Below are positions 1-12,666 of a DNA stretch of 64,000 nucleotides, in pieces (position 1 is the stretch's first letter; each line of letters starts with the position of its first letter). Made by a program: the position numbers and the translations under genes. The notes below the pieces were generated by a model. It had not been told where the DNA came from. It saw only the letters and a list, made by a program, of their open reading frames with translations, and did not search any database. Where the stretch lies: contig NZ_BANX01000011.1 in assembly GCF_000334455.1 (NCBI RefSeq), positions 186,001 through 250,000 of the forward strand, in the 5' to 3' direction. Source of the DNA: Gordonia soli NBRC 108243 (GTDB lineage: Bacteria > Actinomycetota > Actinomycetes > Mycobacteriales > Mycobacteriaceae).

Positions 1-2619
<2,619 letters not shown>

Positions 2620-2700
2620 CAGGTACCTTTCTCAGAGCTCTGTCATCATTCGGGCGCCGGGAGCGTGAGCGAGCGGGCCCATTCGTCTTGGTCGTCGGTG

Positions 2701-5700
2701 TCAGTTCGCCAGGTCGTCGACCGTCGCGGACTCGTTCCGCGACAGGTTGATGCCCAGGTTGGCCGCTGCCCGCTCGAGGTCCTCGTCGTCGGTGTCGCGC
2801 ATCTCGATGGCGGCACCGTCGGAGCTGAGCACCTCGACGTTCAGGCAGAGCGACTGGAGCTCCTTGAGCAACACCTTGAACGATTCCGGGATACCCGGCT
2901 CGGGGATGTTCTCACCCTTGACGATGGCCTCGTAGACCTTCACGCGTCCGACCACGTCGTCCGACTTGATCGTCAGCAGCTCCTGCAGGGTGTAGGCGGC
3001 ACCGTAGGCCTGCATCGCCCAGCACTCCATCTCACCGAAGCGCTGGCCACCGAACTGGGCCTTACCGCCGAGCGGCTGCTGGGTGATCATCGAGTACGGA
3101 CCGGTAGAGCGTGCGTGGATCTTGTCGTCGACCAGGTGGTGGAGCTTGATGATGTACATGTAGCCCACCGACACCGGGTACGGGAACGGCTCACCGGAAC
3201 GACCGTCGAACAGCGTCGCCTTGCCGTCGCCGTTGACCATCACGTCACCGTCGCGGTTCGGCAGCGTCGAGGACAGCAGTCCGGTCAGCTCCTCCTCGCG
3301 GGCACCGTCGAAGACGGGGGTGGCGGTGTTGGTGTCGGGCTCGGCCGAGTGCATCTCCTCGGGCAGGTTCGACGCCCACTCCGGGACACCGTTGGCGACG
3401 TCGATCTTCCAGCCGGCCTTGGCGACCCAACCGAGGTGGGTCTCCAGGATCTGGCCGATGTTCATACGACGCGGCACACCGTGGGTGTTCAGGATGATGT
3501 CGACCGGGGTGCCGTCGGGCATGAACGGCATGTCCTCCTGCGGGAGGATCTTGCCGATGACGCCCTTGTTGCCGTGCCGGCCGGCCAGCTTGTCGCCGTC
3601 CTGGATCTTGCGCTTCTGGGCGACGTAGACGCGGACCAACTCGTTGACACCGGGAGCGAGATCGTCGTCGTCGTCGCGGCTGAAGACGCGGACGCCGATG
3701 ACCTTGCCGGTCTCACCGTGGGGAACCTTGAGCGACGTGTCGCGGACCTCACGCGCCTTCTCGCCGAAGATCGCGCGGAGCAGCCGCTCCTCCGGGGTCA
3801 GCTCGGTCTCGCCCTTCGGGGTGACCTTGCCGACCAGGATGTCGCCGTCGCGGACCTCGGCACCGATGCGGACGATGCCGCGCTCGTCGAGATCTGCGAG
3901 CACCTCGTCGGAGACGTTCGGGATGTCCCGGGTGATCTCCTCGGCACCGAGCTTGGTGTCGCGGGCGTCGATCTCGTGCTCCTCGATGTGGATCGAGGTG
4001 AGCACGTCCTCCTCCACGAGCCGCTGGCTCAGGATGATCGCGTCCTCGTAGTTGTGACCCTCCCACGGCATGATCGCCACGAGCAGGTTCTTGCCGAGGG
4101 CCATCTCGCCCTCTTCGGTGCACGGACCGTCGGCCAGGACCTGGCCGCGCTCGACACGCTGTCCCTCGTCCACGATCGGACGCTGGTTGGTGCAGGTGCC
4201 GTGGTTCGAGCGGGCGAACTTGCGCAGACGGAAGGTCTCGCGGCTGCCGTCGTCGTCCATCACGGTGATGTAGTCGGCGGAGACCTCCTCGACCACACCG
4301 GTCTTGGTGGACACGATGACCTCGCCACCGTCGACCGCGGCACGCAGCTCCATACCGGTGCCGACCAGCGGCGCCTCGCTACGGACCAGCGGCACGGCCT
4401 GACGCTGCATGTTCGCACCCATGAGGGCGCGGTTCGCGTCGTCGTGCTCGAGGAACGGGATCATCGCGGTCGCGACCGACACCATCTGGCGCGGCGAGAC
4501 GTCCAGGTACTCGACGGCGGTGGAGCCGACGAACTCGACCTCGGAGCCCTTCTTGCGGACCAGGACGCGCTCGTCGGTGATCCGGCCGGAGCCGTCGAAG
4601 TTCGTGTTCGCCTGACCGATGAGGTAGCGATCCTCCTCGTCGGCGGTCAGGTAACGGATCTCGTCGGTGACGACACCGTCGACCACCTTGCGGTACGGGG
4701 TCTCGATGAAGCCGAACGGGTTGACCCGCGCGTACACCGCCAGGTTGCCGATCAGACCGATGTTCGGTCCCTCAGGGGTCTCGATCGGGCACATGCGTCC
4801 GTAGTGGGACGGGTGCACGTCGCGGACCTCGAGGCCGGCGCGCTCACGTGACAGACCACCGGGGCCGAGCGCGTTGAGACGACGCTTGTGGCCCAGACCC
4901 GCGAGCGGGTTGTTCTGGTCCATGAACTGTGACAGCTGGCTGGTCCCGAAGAACTCCTTGATCGCCGCCACGACCGGGCGGATGTTGATCAGGGTCTGCG
5001 GCGTGATCGCCTCGACGTCCTGGGTGGTCATGCGCTCGCGCACGACACGCTCCATACGCGACAGGCCGACCCGGATCTGGTTCTGGATCAGTTCGCCGAC
5101 GGTACGGATACGACGGTTGCCGAAGTGGTCGATGTCGTCGACCTCGATCGGGACCTCGATGCCCTCCGCGCCTGCGACCGTCGACAGCGTCAACGAGTGC
5201 GGATCGGCGTCGTGCAGACGCAGGAGGTACTCGACGATCGCGGCGATGTCCTCCTTGGTCAGCGTCGACGGACCGGTCATCGGGTTCTCGGTGAGACCGA
5301 GCTTCTTGTTGACCTTGTAGCGGCCCACGCGCGCGAGGTCGTACCGCTTCTCCTTGAAGAAGAGGTTCTCGAGCAGGTTCTCCGCGGACTCACGGGTCGG
5401 CGGCTCGCCCGGACGCAGCTTGCGGTAGACCTCGAGCAGCGCCTCGTCCTGGTTGGCGGTGCTGTCCTTCTCCAGGGTGGACATCATGATCTCGGAGAAC
5501 CCGAAACGCTCGGAGATCTCCTCGTTGGTCCAGCCCAGGGCCTTCAGCAGCACGGTCACCGGCTGGCGACGCTTGCGGTCGATGCGGACACCGACGGTGT
5601 CGCGCTTGTCGACGTCGAACTCGAGCCACGCGCCACGACCGGGGATCACCTTCACGGTGTGCAGCGTCTTCTCGGTGGCCTTGTCGATCGACGCGTCGAA

Positions 5701-6213
5701 GTACACGCCGGGACTGCGGACGAGCTGGCTCACCACGACACGCTCGGTGCCGTTGATGATGAAGCTGCCCTTGTCGGTCATGATCGGGAAGTCGCCCATG
5801 AAAACGGTCTGCGACTTGATCTCACCGGTGTTGTTGTTGATGAACTCCGCGGTGACGAACAGCGGCGCCGCGTAGGTCATGTCCTTGTCCTTGCACTCCT
5901 CGACGGAGGCCTTGACCTCGTCGAAGTGCGGATCGGAGAATGAAAGGGACATCGAGCCGGAGAAGTCCTCGATCGGGGACAGCTCGTGCAGGATCTCTTC
6001 GAGCCCACCGGTCGGGTTGTCGTCGCCGCGGGTGGCGGCCTTCGCACGCCACTCCGGGGTCCCGACGAGCCAGTCGAAGGACTCGAGTTGGACGTCGAGG
6101 AGGTCCGGTACCTCCAGTGGCTCACTGATCTTTGCGAATGAGGCGCGGTGCGGCGCGCCCGGGATGGTTGAGGTGGACTGGCGATCGACTGCCAAGATGC
6201 GTCCTTCCAACAC
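2701..6213 (-). CDS. rpoB: RNA polymerase beta subunit with Asn at rifampicin position 531
   Basis: This is the beta subunit of RNA polymerase, 1,170 residues, full length for the family. The GTG start at 6213 gives the actinobacterial N-terminus MLEGRILA. The rifampicin-binding cluster lies at residues 423-449. It keeps Asp432 and His442 (E. coli 516 and 526) but reads [17 protein letters not shown], so E. coli positions 522, 525 and 531 are Ala, Gly and Asn instead of Ser, Thr and Ser. The Asn codon is AAC, complement of 4873-4875. Substitutions at 531 are a classic route to rifampicin resistance, so reduced susceptibility is plausible but not shown. rpoC follows directly and a promoter lies at 6356-6386. 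Confidence 0.98.
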   Translation of the reverse strand: MLEGRILAVDRQSTSTIPGAPHRASFAKISEPLEVPDLLDVQLESFDWLVGTPEWRAKAATRGDDNPTGGLEEILHELSPIEDFSGSMSLSFSDPHFDEVKASVEECKDKDMTYAAPLFVTAEFINNNTGEIKSQTVFMGDFPIMTDKGSFIINGTERVVVSQLVRSPGVYFDASIDKATEKTLHTVKVIPGRGAWLEFDVDKRDTVGVRIDRKRRQPVTVLLKALGWTNEEISERFGFSEIMMSTLEKDSTANQDEALLEVYRKLRPGEPPTRESAENLLENLFFKEKRYDLARVGRYKVNKKLGLTENPMTGPSTLTKEDIAAIVEYLLRLHDADPHSLTLSTVAGAEGIEVPIEVDDIDHFGNRRIRTVGELIQNQIRVGLSRMERVVRERMTTQDVEAITPQTLINIRPVVAAIKEFFGTSQLSQFMDQNNPLAGLGHKRRLNALGPGGLSRERAGLEVRDVHPSHYGRMCPIETPEGPNIGLIGNLAVYARVNPFGFIETPYRKVVDGVVTDEIRYLTADEEDRYLIGQANTNFDGSGRITDERVLVRKKGSEVEFVGSTAVEYLDVSPRQMVSVATAMIPFLEHDDANRALMGANMQRQAVPLVRSEAPLVGTGMELRAAVDGGEVIVSTKTGVVEEVSADYITVMDDDGSRETFRLRKFARSNHGTCTNQRPIVDEGQRVERGQVLADGPCTEEGEMALGKNLLVAIMPWEGHNYEDAIILSQRLVEEDVLTSIHIEEHEIDARDTKLGAEEITRDIPNVSDEVLADLDERGIVRIGAEVRDGDILVGKVTPKGETELTPEERLLRAIFGEKAREVRDTSLKVPHGETGKVIGVRVFSRDDDDDLAPGVNELVRVYVAQKRKIQDGDKLAGRHGNKGVIGKILPQEDMPFMPDGTPVDIILNTHGVPRRMNIGQILETHLGWVAKAGWKIDVANGVPEWASNLPEEMHSAEPDTNTATPVFDGAREEELTGLLSSTLPNRDGDVMVNGDGKATLFDGRSGEPFPYPVSVGYMYIIKLHHLVDDKIHARSTGPYSMITQQPLGGKAQFGGQRFGEMECWAMQAYGAAYTLQELLTIKSDDVVGRVKVYEAIVKGENIPEPGIPESFKVLLKELQSLCLNVEVLSSDGAAIEMRDTDDEDLERAAANLGINLSRNESATVDDLAN

Positions 6214-6355
6214 GAGATGTGTGCCTTGCTTGCGGTGCGTGGCGATGGGCCGTTCGCTGGTGACACCCTGAGTCGGCGATCACCACGGCACACACGGCAA
6301 GAGTGGCCATTGGAAGGATCGTGTGATGGACAGGAGGCAGCCAGCGCAACGTCCA

Positions 6356-6386
6356 ACTGTAGCAGAAAATAGACGCAGTTTGTCAA
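6356..6386 (-). promoter_or_regulatory. Predicted sigma-A promoter of rpoBC
   Basis: On the minus strand a perfect TTGACA (6381-6386) is followed by TACAGT (6356-6361), which fits the actinobacterial TANNNT -10 rule. The 19-nt spacer is longer than the usual 17-18. Transcription would start near 6349 and give a leader of about 135 nt. The surrounding sequence is more AT-rich than its neighbours. The rest of the 593-bp gap (6214-6806) holds only the 114-bp tandem repeat and GC-rich inverted sequence just after the upstream operon. Confidence 0.6.
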
Positions 6387-6512
6387 GACCACGTCTGAGG
6401 CGATACATGCGCTGTGGCTGCCTGCGCGTCGATCGCTGGTCACAGACTGGCGCGACAACGCCGTCACGTCAAGCGCTACGCGCACATTCGTCGAGAAAAC
6501 TCGTGACGGCTC

Positions 6513-6740
6513 CCGCACCCCCTGGGCATCGCCCACCGCAGAAGCGCGACGACCTGCCCACACCGACCGCACCTGACACCGCGGAGGCTGACGGCAGTGC
6601 GATCGGTGACGCCACACGGACCTGTGCCGCACCCCCTGGGCATCGCCCACCGCAGAAGCGCGACGACCTGCCCACACCGACCGCACCGGACACCGCGGAG
6701 GCTGACGGCAGTGCGATCGGTGACGCCACACGGACCTGTG
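6513..6740. repeat. Tandem duplication of a 114-bp unit
   Basis: Two adjacent units (6513-6626 and 6627-6740) differ at a single base (ACCTGAC versus ACCGGAC), and a third begins at 6741 but diverges after 7-8 bases. Each unit contains an inverted repeat, ACCGACCGCAC against GTGCGATCGGT, around a roughly 24-nt spacer. The array lies about 65 bp after the stop of the last mce-operon gene and about 130 bp upstream of the rpoB -35. Because 114 is divisible by three, several frames stay open and give arginine-rich repeat peptides, but nothing supports a protein here. Confidence 0.9.
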
Positions 6741-6806
6741 CCGCACCGCCGACGGACCGCGTGTCGGCCGGCGGCCGCTGCCACCGGCCGGCGCGCCGGA
6801 GCTCGG

Positions 6807-7934
6807 CTAGAACGCCTCGACGCTGGCGATCCGCCAGTCGTCGTCCTGCTTGGTCATCCCGTACTGGATGCGCAGAGTTCCGCTGCCGCTTGCCATTCCG
6901 GCTCGGGTCTCGCTGACGATCAGGTTGACCACGACGATCGCGTCGTTGCCGTCGGCCGACAGGTTCTTGACGCCGAGGGCGTCGACCTTGCAGTCGGCTG
7001 CCGCCTTGCTCTGGTTGACCACCTCGAGCTGCTGCGGAAGGTACTTGTTGAACTCGTCGAGAGCCCGCCCGGTCAGCGTCCCGCGCGTCTTGGCGACCCA
7101 GGCATCGGTGTTGGTGCTCGTCGCCGAGAACGGACCGCAGACGGTCTCGTTGGCCTGACTCGTCAGCTCGCTGGTGGCCACCGGATCGACGAACGCCTTG
7201 TCGTCGCCCAGGTTCGCGCCCGGGTGGAAGGCGGCGACGACCGCGAACACGCCCAGCACCGCGGCTACCGCGATCAGGAGCGTGATCGCGCGCCGGCTCA
7301 GCGGCCAGCGCGGCGCGGTCCGCGGGGTCGAGGATCTGCCGCGGCGCCCGGACCGCGATGCGTCCGGACGATCGGCCGGACCACGGTTCGCGCTGTCGGG
7401 GTTGGGGCGCAGGGTCGAGACCCGTGAGACCGGGCGGGTCTTGCCGGTCGGCCGCACGGTCTCGGTGATCTCGTCGGCTGCAACCTGATCGGCTGCGGTG
7501 GCGTCGGCTGCAGTGGCGTCGGCCGCGACGTCGTCGGCTGCAGTGGCGTCGGCCGCGACGTCGTCGGCTGCAGTGGCGTCGGCCGCGACGTCGTCGGCTG
7601 CGGCGGCTGCGGTGGCGTCGGACGGATCGCTCACCGAGGAGCCGGTCGCAGAGTCGTCGGCTGCCGAGTCGTCGGCTGCCGGGGTCTCCGCGGAGTCGGT
7701 GTCTGCCGCATCCTCGGGCGTCGCGTCGGTGGTGTCATCTGTCGCCGCGGGCTCGTAGACCTTCGGCTCGTAGATCTTCGGTTCGTAGATCTTCGGCTCG
7801 TAGACGTTCGGGCCGTCGGTGCCCTGCTGGTCCTCGGCCGGCGTGGTCGGCTCGTCGGCGGGGCGTCGCGAACGTCCGGCGACGCGCGGGGTCGACTTAC
7901 CGGTGTTCTTACGTGGTCGTGGGTTGCGGGCCAT
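6807..7934 (-). CDS. Mce-associated membrane protein with acidic repeat region
   Basis: This is the last gene of the mce operon and a probable Mam (Mce-associated) protein, a class thought to stabilise Mce transport complexes. The 375 residues comprise a basic N-terminus, four VYEPK/IYEPK repeats, a long Ala/Asp region with three ADDVAADATA repeats, one membrane helix (about residues 215-237) and an exported C-terminal domain of about 130 residues. That domain resembles the NTF2-like folded part of other Mam proteins. The start overlaps the stop of the preceding Mam gene by one base (TGATG), which indicates translational coupling. The low-complexity cytoplasmic region is unusually long for the family and probably varies in length between strains. 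Confidence 0.8.
   Translation of the reverse strand: MARNPRPRKNTGKSTPRVAGRSRRPADEPTTPAEDQQGTDGPNVYEPKIYEPKIYEPKVYEPAATDDTTDATPEDAADTDSAETPAADDSAADDSATGSSVSDPSDATAAAAADDVAADATAADDVAADATAADDVAADATAADATAADQVAADEITETVRPTGKTRPVSRVSTLRPNPDSANRGPADRPDASRSGRRGRSSTPRTAPRWPLSRRAITLLIAVAAVLGVFAVVAAFHPGANLGDDKAFVDPVATSELTSQANETVCGPFSATSTNTDAWVAKTRGTLTGRALDEFNKYLPQQLEVVNQSKAAADCKVDALGVKNLSADGNDAIVVVNLIVSETRAGMASGSGTLRIQYGMTKQDDDWRIASVEAF
7501..7590. repeat. Intragenic 30-bp tandem repeat, three copies
   Basis: Three near-identical 30-bp units (7501-7530, 7531-7560, 7561-7590) encode the ADDVAADATA decapeptide repeats of the Mce-associated protein. The only difference is at the left edge of the first unit. 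The repeat is in frame, so copy-number change would alter protein length without a frameshift. Confidence 0.9.
7752..7811. repeat. Intragenic 15-bp tandem repeat, four copies
   Basis: Four 15-bp units (7752-7766, 7767-7781, 7782-7796, 7797-7811) encode the YEPK-type pentapeptide repeats near the N-terminus of the same Mce-associated protein. Units differ by one or two bases. Confidence 0.9.
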
Positions 7935-8605
7935 CAGTTCCCCCCTCCCCCGGCAGCGGGCGGTGCCGTCTGGCCTCCGCCGGCCGGTGGTGCCGTCTGG
8001 CCTCCGCCGGCCGCGGGCGCCGATTGATCATCGGAGTAGCTGATGTCGTTCAGCGGTGCGATGTCGCCTGCCTTCCAGACATCGCCCTCCTTGACCATCG
8101 ACACCGAGAAGCCCATGGTCTGCGTGACACCTGCCTCGTTGTCACGCTTGGACGTCGCGGCGACGTAGACGAGCACCTTGCCGGTGTTCTCGTCGGCGTT
8201 GATCTCGATCGGCGCGCTGCGGAGCAGGCGTGACGACAGCGACGCGGCCTGGTTGCCGGCCTGCGACACCATCGAGTTCAACTGGTTGAAGTCCTGCGCG
8301 GTGAGCTGCTGGCGGGCCTTGCCCGTCAACGACGACTCGATCCGCTTACGCCAGCCTGCGGTGTCCTTGGCGTCCACCGTGGTCACGTTCAGCACAGCGC
8401 TCTCCGCACCGTCGACAGCCCCGTCGCGGGCCACCTGGATCGGCTTCTGGACGAAGTACGCGTCGTAGGCGCGGTATCCGAACCAGACGGCGCACACCAC
8501 GGCCGCGAGCACCGCCAGCAGTGCCACCACCGAGAGGACCTGCGGCCCGGAACCGGGGCGCCGCAGCCGCGAGAGCGCGGATTTGGAGGTCGTCGTCGTC
8601 ATCAT
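7934..8605 (-). CDS. Mce-associated (Mam) membrane protein
   Basis: This 223-residue protein has a basic N-terminus, one membrane helix at about residues 22-44 and an extracytoplasmic domain typical of Mce-associated proteins (about residues 50-195). The tail repeats GGGQTAPPA-type sequence. It sits between mceF and a second Mam gene, as in other actinobacterial mce operons. Two adjacent ATG codons (8603-8605 and 8600-8602) could start it; the first is used here. It is separated from mceF by 139 bp, the largest gap in the operon, in which I see no clear terminator. A role as an accessory subunit of the importer is inferred from family and position. Confidence 0.8.
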   Translation of the reverse strand: MMTTTTSKSALSRLRRPGSGPQVLSVVALLAVLAAVVCAVWFGYRAYDAYFVQKPIQVARDGAVDGAESAVLNVTTVDAKDTAGWRKRIESSLTGKARQQLTAQDFNQLNSMVSQAGNQAASLSSRLLRSAPIEINADENTGKVLVYVAATSKRDNEAGVTQTMGFSVSMVKEGDVWKAGDIAPLNDISYSDDQSAPAAGGGQTAPPAGGGQTAPPAAGGGGN

Positions 8606-8744
8606 CGGGCGTCACGGTACCGATCGCGCCTGAGAGGATGCCAATCTTCGCGTCGGGACGAGCCGCCGTCGGACAGCCCGAGACCACCGGTCGCCGGGCG
8701 GCACAGGACACCGCCCGCCACACCGGCGGAATGGACGAACACGA

Positions 8745-9986
8745 TCACTTCGGATGCACACCCATCAGGTTCGCCAGCTGCGTGGCGATCGGGTTCAGGT
8801 TCAACTTGTCCGGATCCTTCTTCGGCGTGTTGTCCCACGGCTGCTTGAACTCCGGGTTGCCGTAGACCGCACGCTCGGCCGAACGGACACCGGTCGGGTT
8901 GCCGAACGGCACGGTGCACTTGGCCTGCGTGTTGAACGGGAAGTCGTCGTAGCGCACGTCGAACGTCGGGTTGCGCTTCTTGATCTCCTTGATCATGGCG
9001 TCCGTCGACTCGTAGCCCCGCGTACAGGCTGCCGGATTGTTGGTCTCCAACACCACACCGAAGTGGATCTGACCGTCACCGCGGGCGGGTGAATAGCTAC
9101 CCGCCGACAGCGCCGAGAGCAGTGCGAGCGTCGGCCCGGTCGCGAACGACGTCGGAGCGATCTCGCGCACCGTGCCGGCGAGCTGCTTGACGACCGTCGA
9201 GAGGTCGCCACCCTGCTCCTGGATGAACGCCGACAACTGGGTCGCCGATGCGGTGCCGGTCGTCAGCAGACGTCGGACGTCGGGGTCCGAGGACGCCAAC
9301 TGGGCGGCCACCAGGTCGAGATTGCGTGACCAGGTGAGGATCTCGTCGGACTGCGCGGCCTGCGTCGAGAGCACCACGTCGGAGTTCTCGATCAACGACA
9401 GCGTCGACGACAGGTTGTCGGCACCGGCCTTGGCCAGCTTCGACAGCGAGTCGGTCAGCCGGTTGAGGTTCTCGCCCTGCCCGTTGAACGCCTTGCCGAG
9501 TTCGGTGATGACCGTGTGCAGATCGTCCACCGGGATGGACGAGGTGAAGTCGATCGCCGAGGACACGACGTCTTCCAGCGGCGGCGGCACGGACGACTTG
9601 GTGATCACCGAACCGTTGGTCAGGTACGGCCCCGACGTCGTCGACGGCTGAAGGTCGACATACTGCTCACCGATCGCCGACCGGTTGGCCACGACAGCCG
9701 TCGCGGTGTCGGGGATGTCGGGCGAGTTCTTGTCGATCTCGAGCTTGACGTCGACACCGGACTTGGTGAGCACGATGTCGCCGACCCGGCCCACCGGCAC
9801 ACCCTGATAGGTGACCTCGGCGTTGCTGAAGATGCCGCCGGAGTCCTTCATCTCGGCGGTCACCGTGTACTTGCCGAAGCCGGCCAGCTTGTCCAGGCGG
9901 ACGTACTTGGCACCGACGTACACCGTCGCCACGAGTGCGACGACGACGAACACGATCAGCTGGATCTTGACGGTCTTCGAGATCAT
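8745..9986 (-). CDS. mceF: Mce family protein, MceF position
   Basis: This is the sixth Mce subunit of the operon, 413 residues. It has an N-terminal membrane anchor (about residues 8-27), an MlaD/Mce domain (about 37-115) and a long helical segment. Known Mce proteins form a hexameric, needle-like assembly that passes lipids across the periplasm-like space to the YrbE permease. Its ATG overlaps the mceE stop in an ATGA junction, so the two are translationally coupled. The last-subunit position and absence of a lipobox match MceF of other operons. The substrate cannot be read from the sequence. Confidence 0.9.
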   Translation of the reverse strand: MISKTVKIQLIVFVVVALVATVYVGAKYVRLDKLAGFGKYTVTAEMKDSGGIFSNAEVTYQGVPVGRVGDIVLTKSGVDVKLEIDKNSPDIPDTATAVVANRSAIGEQYVDLQPSTTSGPYLTNGSVITKSSVPPPLEDVVSSAIDFTSSIPVDDLHTVITELGKAFNGQGENLNRLTDSLSKLAKAGADNLSSTLSLIENSDVVLSTQAAQSDEILTWSRNLDLVAAQLASSDPDVRRLLTTGTASATQLSAFIQEQGGDLSTVVKQLAGTVREIAPTSFATGPTLALLSALSAGSYSPARGDGQIHFGVVLETNNPAACTRGYESTDAMIKEIKKRNPTFDVRYDDFPFNTQAKCTVPFGNPTGVRSAERAVYGNPEFKQPWDNTPKKDPDKLNLNPIATQLANLMGVHPK

Positions 9987-11317
9987 CCGCGGCCTCCGAT
10001 CATCCCGAGTGTCCCGTCGATGAAGCGCTGACCGGGCTGGGCCGGCGGCGGCAGGACGGTGTTCTGTCGGCCGTTACCCGACGACGAGGCAGGGGCGCGA
10101 CCGTTGGCCGTGGCCGGGTACCGACCGCCCGACGGCGGCGTGTTCGGTCCCGGACGCCAGTTCGGGGCGGGCGGCAGCAGCGTGATCGTCGGCCACCCGT
10201 ACCGCGGGCCGTTGCCGTTGGTGTACGGGTTGCGCGCATTGATCTTGGGCGCGTACTTGTTCGGCGGCACGTACTTCGGCGTCCCCTGTCCCACACCGAG
10301 CGCCTCGAGCTGGTTGAGCACGCGGAGGTCGAGCGTCAGGAACAGGTTGGTCGAGTCGCCCTTGACCGCGGGCATGATCCAGTCCGGGAACGGATAGGTC
10401 AGCAGCAGCGGCGCAGCGGTGACGATGTCGGGCGCGGCCTTGCTCAGGGCCTGCAGCGTGGGCCGCAGGGCCTTGAGGTCGGTGATCAGGGCCTCGCGGG
10501 ACTTGCCGAGGACATCGGTGCCGACCTGGCCGAGACGATCGAGCTTGCCGAGCAGGTCGACGAACTGTGGACGCTGCTCCTCCAGCACCGCGATGCCCTC
10601 GGGCAACTGCTTGAGGATGCGGTCGATCTGCTGAGTCTGGTTGGCCGCACGCGACGACAACCGGTCGAGACCGTCGAGAGCGCGAAGGATGTTGTCACGC
10701 TGCTCGTTGAGTCCGGCGATCAACGTCGACGACTGCTTCAGTAGGCTCTTGATCTGGTTCGAACGACCGTCGAGCACCTTGTTGAGCTCGGTGACGATCG
10801 GCTCCAGCTGATTGATCCCACCACCGTTGAGCAGCATCGACAGTGCACCCAGGACCTGCTCGATGTCGGTCGCGGTCCGGGTCCGGGTCAGCGGGATCGG
10901 CTGCGACTCGCTCTGGCGCGGTGCGTTCTGGGAATCCTTGGGCTCCGACAGCGCGACGAACTTCTCGCCCAGCAGGTTGGTCTGCTGGACCGAGGCCTCG
11001 GCCTTGTCCGACAGGTCCACCTCGTTCTGGACCTCGACGGTGACCACGGCGAACCACTGGTCGCCGGGCACCTCGACCTTGGTCACGCGCCCGACCGGGA
11101 TGCCGTTCTGCTTGACCATCGACTGCGGGACCAGGTCCAGGATGTCGTCGAACTGGATCTTGTAGGTGCGCGCGTTGTCGCCGGTGTTGACCCCGCCGGG
11201 CAACGGGATCGACTGGATGCCGTTGGACCCGCAACCGGCCACGAGAATCGTCGCCGACAGCGCCGCGATACCGGCCGACACCGCCCGTCCGCGACGGGAG
11301 AAGAACCGACTCGTCAT
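9983..11317 (-). CDS. mceE: Mce family lipoprotein, MceE position
   Basis: This 444-residue Mce protein carries a signal peptide with a clear lipobox (LVAGC, lipidated Cys29) followed by the MlaD domain. MceE is the lipoprotein member of actinobacterial mce operons (LprK-like). A longer upstream open frame exists, but the ATG at 11317 is the right start. It begins the signal peptide ([11 protein letters not shown]), overlaps the mceD stop by one base (TGATG), and everything upstream of it overlaps mceD. The C-terminal 80 residues are rich in Pro, Asn and Gly, common in Mce tails. Confidence 0.92.
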   Translation of the reverse strand: MTSRFFSRRGRAVSAGIAALSATILVAGCGSNGIQSIPLPGGVNTGDNARTYKIQFDDILDLVPQSMVKQNGIPVGRVTKVEVPGDQWFAVVTVEVQNEVDLSDKAEASVQQTNLLGEKFVALSEPKDSQNAPRQSESQPIPLTRTRTATDIEQVLGALSMLLNGGGINQLEPIVTELNKVLDGRSNQIKSLLKQSSTLIAGLNEQRDNILRALDGLDRLSSRAANQTQQIDRILKQLPEGIAVLEEQRPQFVDLLGKLDRLGQVGTDVLGKSREALITDLKALRPTLQALSKAAPDIVTAAPLLLTYPFPDWIMPAVKGDSTNLFLTLDLRVLNQLEALGVGQGTPKYVPPNKYAPKINARNPYTNGNGPRYGWPTITLLPPAPNWRPGPNTPPSGGRYPATANGRAPASSSGNGRQNTVLPPPAQPGQRFIDGTLGMIGGRG

Positions 11318-12666
11318 CAGTTGCCCCCTCCCGAGCGCGGTGCGCGCGACGGCGCGGTGGACTTCGGTGCACTCGGCCGCGTGGACGACGGCTTGGCCGC
11401 GCCCCGCGAACTCGGCTGCTGCAGCTTCGGATCCGGGTTGCCCCGCTGGGTCCCCGGAACCGGGTACCGCTGCAGCTTGTTGTTGCTCATGATGCCGAAG
11501 GGCAGCACCGGCAACAGCGGCTCGAGCACGCCGTTCTGGATCTGATCGGCGACGTTCACACACTGGTTGATGAACGGTGCGAGCGTGTCGCTGAACTGGC
11601 CCGCAGCCGGGTTGCCCGGCAGCAGCTGACCGAGGTCGAGCAGCTTGCACTGGGTCGCCAGCAGGTTCTGCAGATCCGGGATCGTCAGGCGCAGGTCGAG
11701 CGTGCCCGCCTCCGCGTTGTACGCGTTGACCAGGTTGGAGATGGTCACCGGCAGCACCGTCAGGATCTCCTTGAGGTGATCCTTGGTATCGAGCAGCGCC
11801 TTGGTGGTCGGCTGCAGATCCTTCAGGGTCTCGCCGATCTGTGCGCGATTGTCCTGGACGAAGCCGGCGACGTCGCCGAGTGCGATGGACAACTTGTTCA
11901 GAGCCTGGCCGAGCTGCTGACGCTCGCCGGCCAGGAACTTGTTGAACGACGCCATCTGCGTGTTGAACTGCCGCACCTGGGAGTCGTTCTCGCGCAGTGC
12001 GCCGACGAAGGTGTCGAGGTTCTTGATGGTGTCGACGAGGTTGCCGCGGGAGTCGCTGAGCGTGGTCGCGGCCTTCGACAGCTGGTCGATGGTGCGGCCC
12101 AGCTTCGCGCCGTTGCCCTTCAGGTTCTCGGCACCGACGGTCACCAGGTCGCTCACCGCGCCCTGCTTGTTGGCACCGTCCGGCCCGAGGGCCTCGGACA
12201 GCTTCTTGACGCTGGCGTAGACCTGGTCGACCTCGACCGGCACCATCGTCTGCTTCTCGGTCAGGGTGATGTCGCGACCGGCCTTCTCGCCGCCGGAGTA
12301 GGCCGGGGTGAGCTGGACGAAACGGTCGGCGACCACCGACGGGATGACCTGGACGGCCCGCACGTCGGAGGGCAGGTCGATCCCGCGGTCGACGGTCATC
12401 GTCACCTTGACCTTGTCACCCTCGGGGGTGACCTCGTCGACCTTGCCGACCGGCACGCCGAGGATGCGGACGTCGGAGCCGGAGTAGATACCGACGCTGC
12501 GCTGGAACGTGGCGGTGATCTTGGTGGTGCCCACCGAGGTGAACACCCACCACAGGGCACCGGCGACGACCAGCGCCAGGATGAGACCGACCACGACCAG
12601 GACGATGTGGCGCGGTGTGAACCACCGGCCCGGTCCGGCCGAGCGGGTCAGATCGGGAACCGTCAT
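11317..12666 (-). CDS. mceD: Mce family protein, MceD position
   Basis: This is the fourth Mce subunit, 449 residues. An N-terminal membrane helix (about residues 20-42) is followed by the MlaD domain (about 48-125), a helical region and a Pro/Ser/Arg-rich tail ending APRSGGGN. Both ends are coupled to neighbours by one-base TGATG overlaps (with mceC at 12666 and mceE at 11317). It probably forms one of the six subunits of the lipid-conducting needle. I assign D from its position in the yrbEA-yrbEB-A-B-C-D-E-F order. Confidence 0.9.
   Translation of the reverse strand: MTVPDLTRSAGPGRWFTPRHIVLVVVGLILALVVAGALWWVFTSVGTTKITATFQRSVGIYSGSDVRILGVPVGKVDEVTPEGDKVKVTMTVDRGIDLPSDVRAVQVIPSVVADRFVQLTPAYSGGEKAGRDITLTEKQTMVPVEVDQVYASVKKLSEALGPDGANKQGAVSDLVTVGAENLKGNGAKLGRTIDQLSKAATTLSDSRGNLVDTIKNLDTFVGALRENDSQVRQFNTQMASFNKFLAGERQQLGQALNKLSIALGDVAGFVQDNRAQIGETLKDLQPTTKALLDTKDHLKEILTVLPVTISNLVNAYNAEAGTLDLRLTIPDLQNLLATQCKLLDLGQLLPGNPAAGQFSDTLAPFINQCVNVADQIQNGVLEPLLPVLPFGIMSNNKLQRYPVPGTQRGNPDPKLQQPSSRGAAKPSSTRPSAPKSTAPSRAPRSGGGN

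Noticed and set aside
5877..6784. Arginine-rich minus-strand frames across the 114-bp repeat and the rpoB 5' region
   Set aside because: They overlap rpoB and its promoter in other frames and are open only because of the tandem duplication.
9983..11650. The longer 555-residue version of MceE
   Set aside because: The first 111 residues overlap mceD in another frame. The lipoprotein signal peptide and TGATG junction fix the start at 11317.
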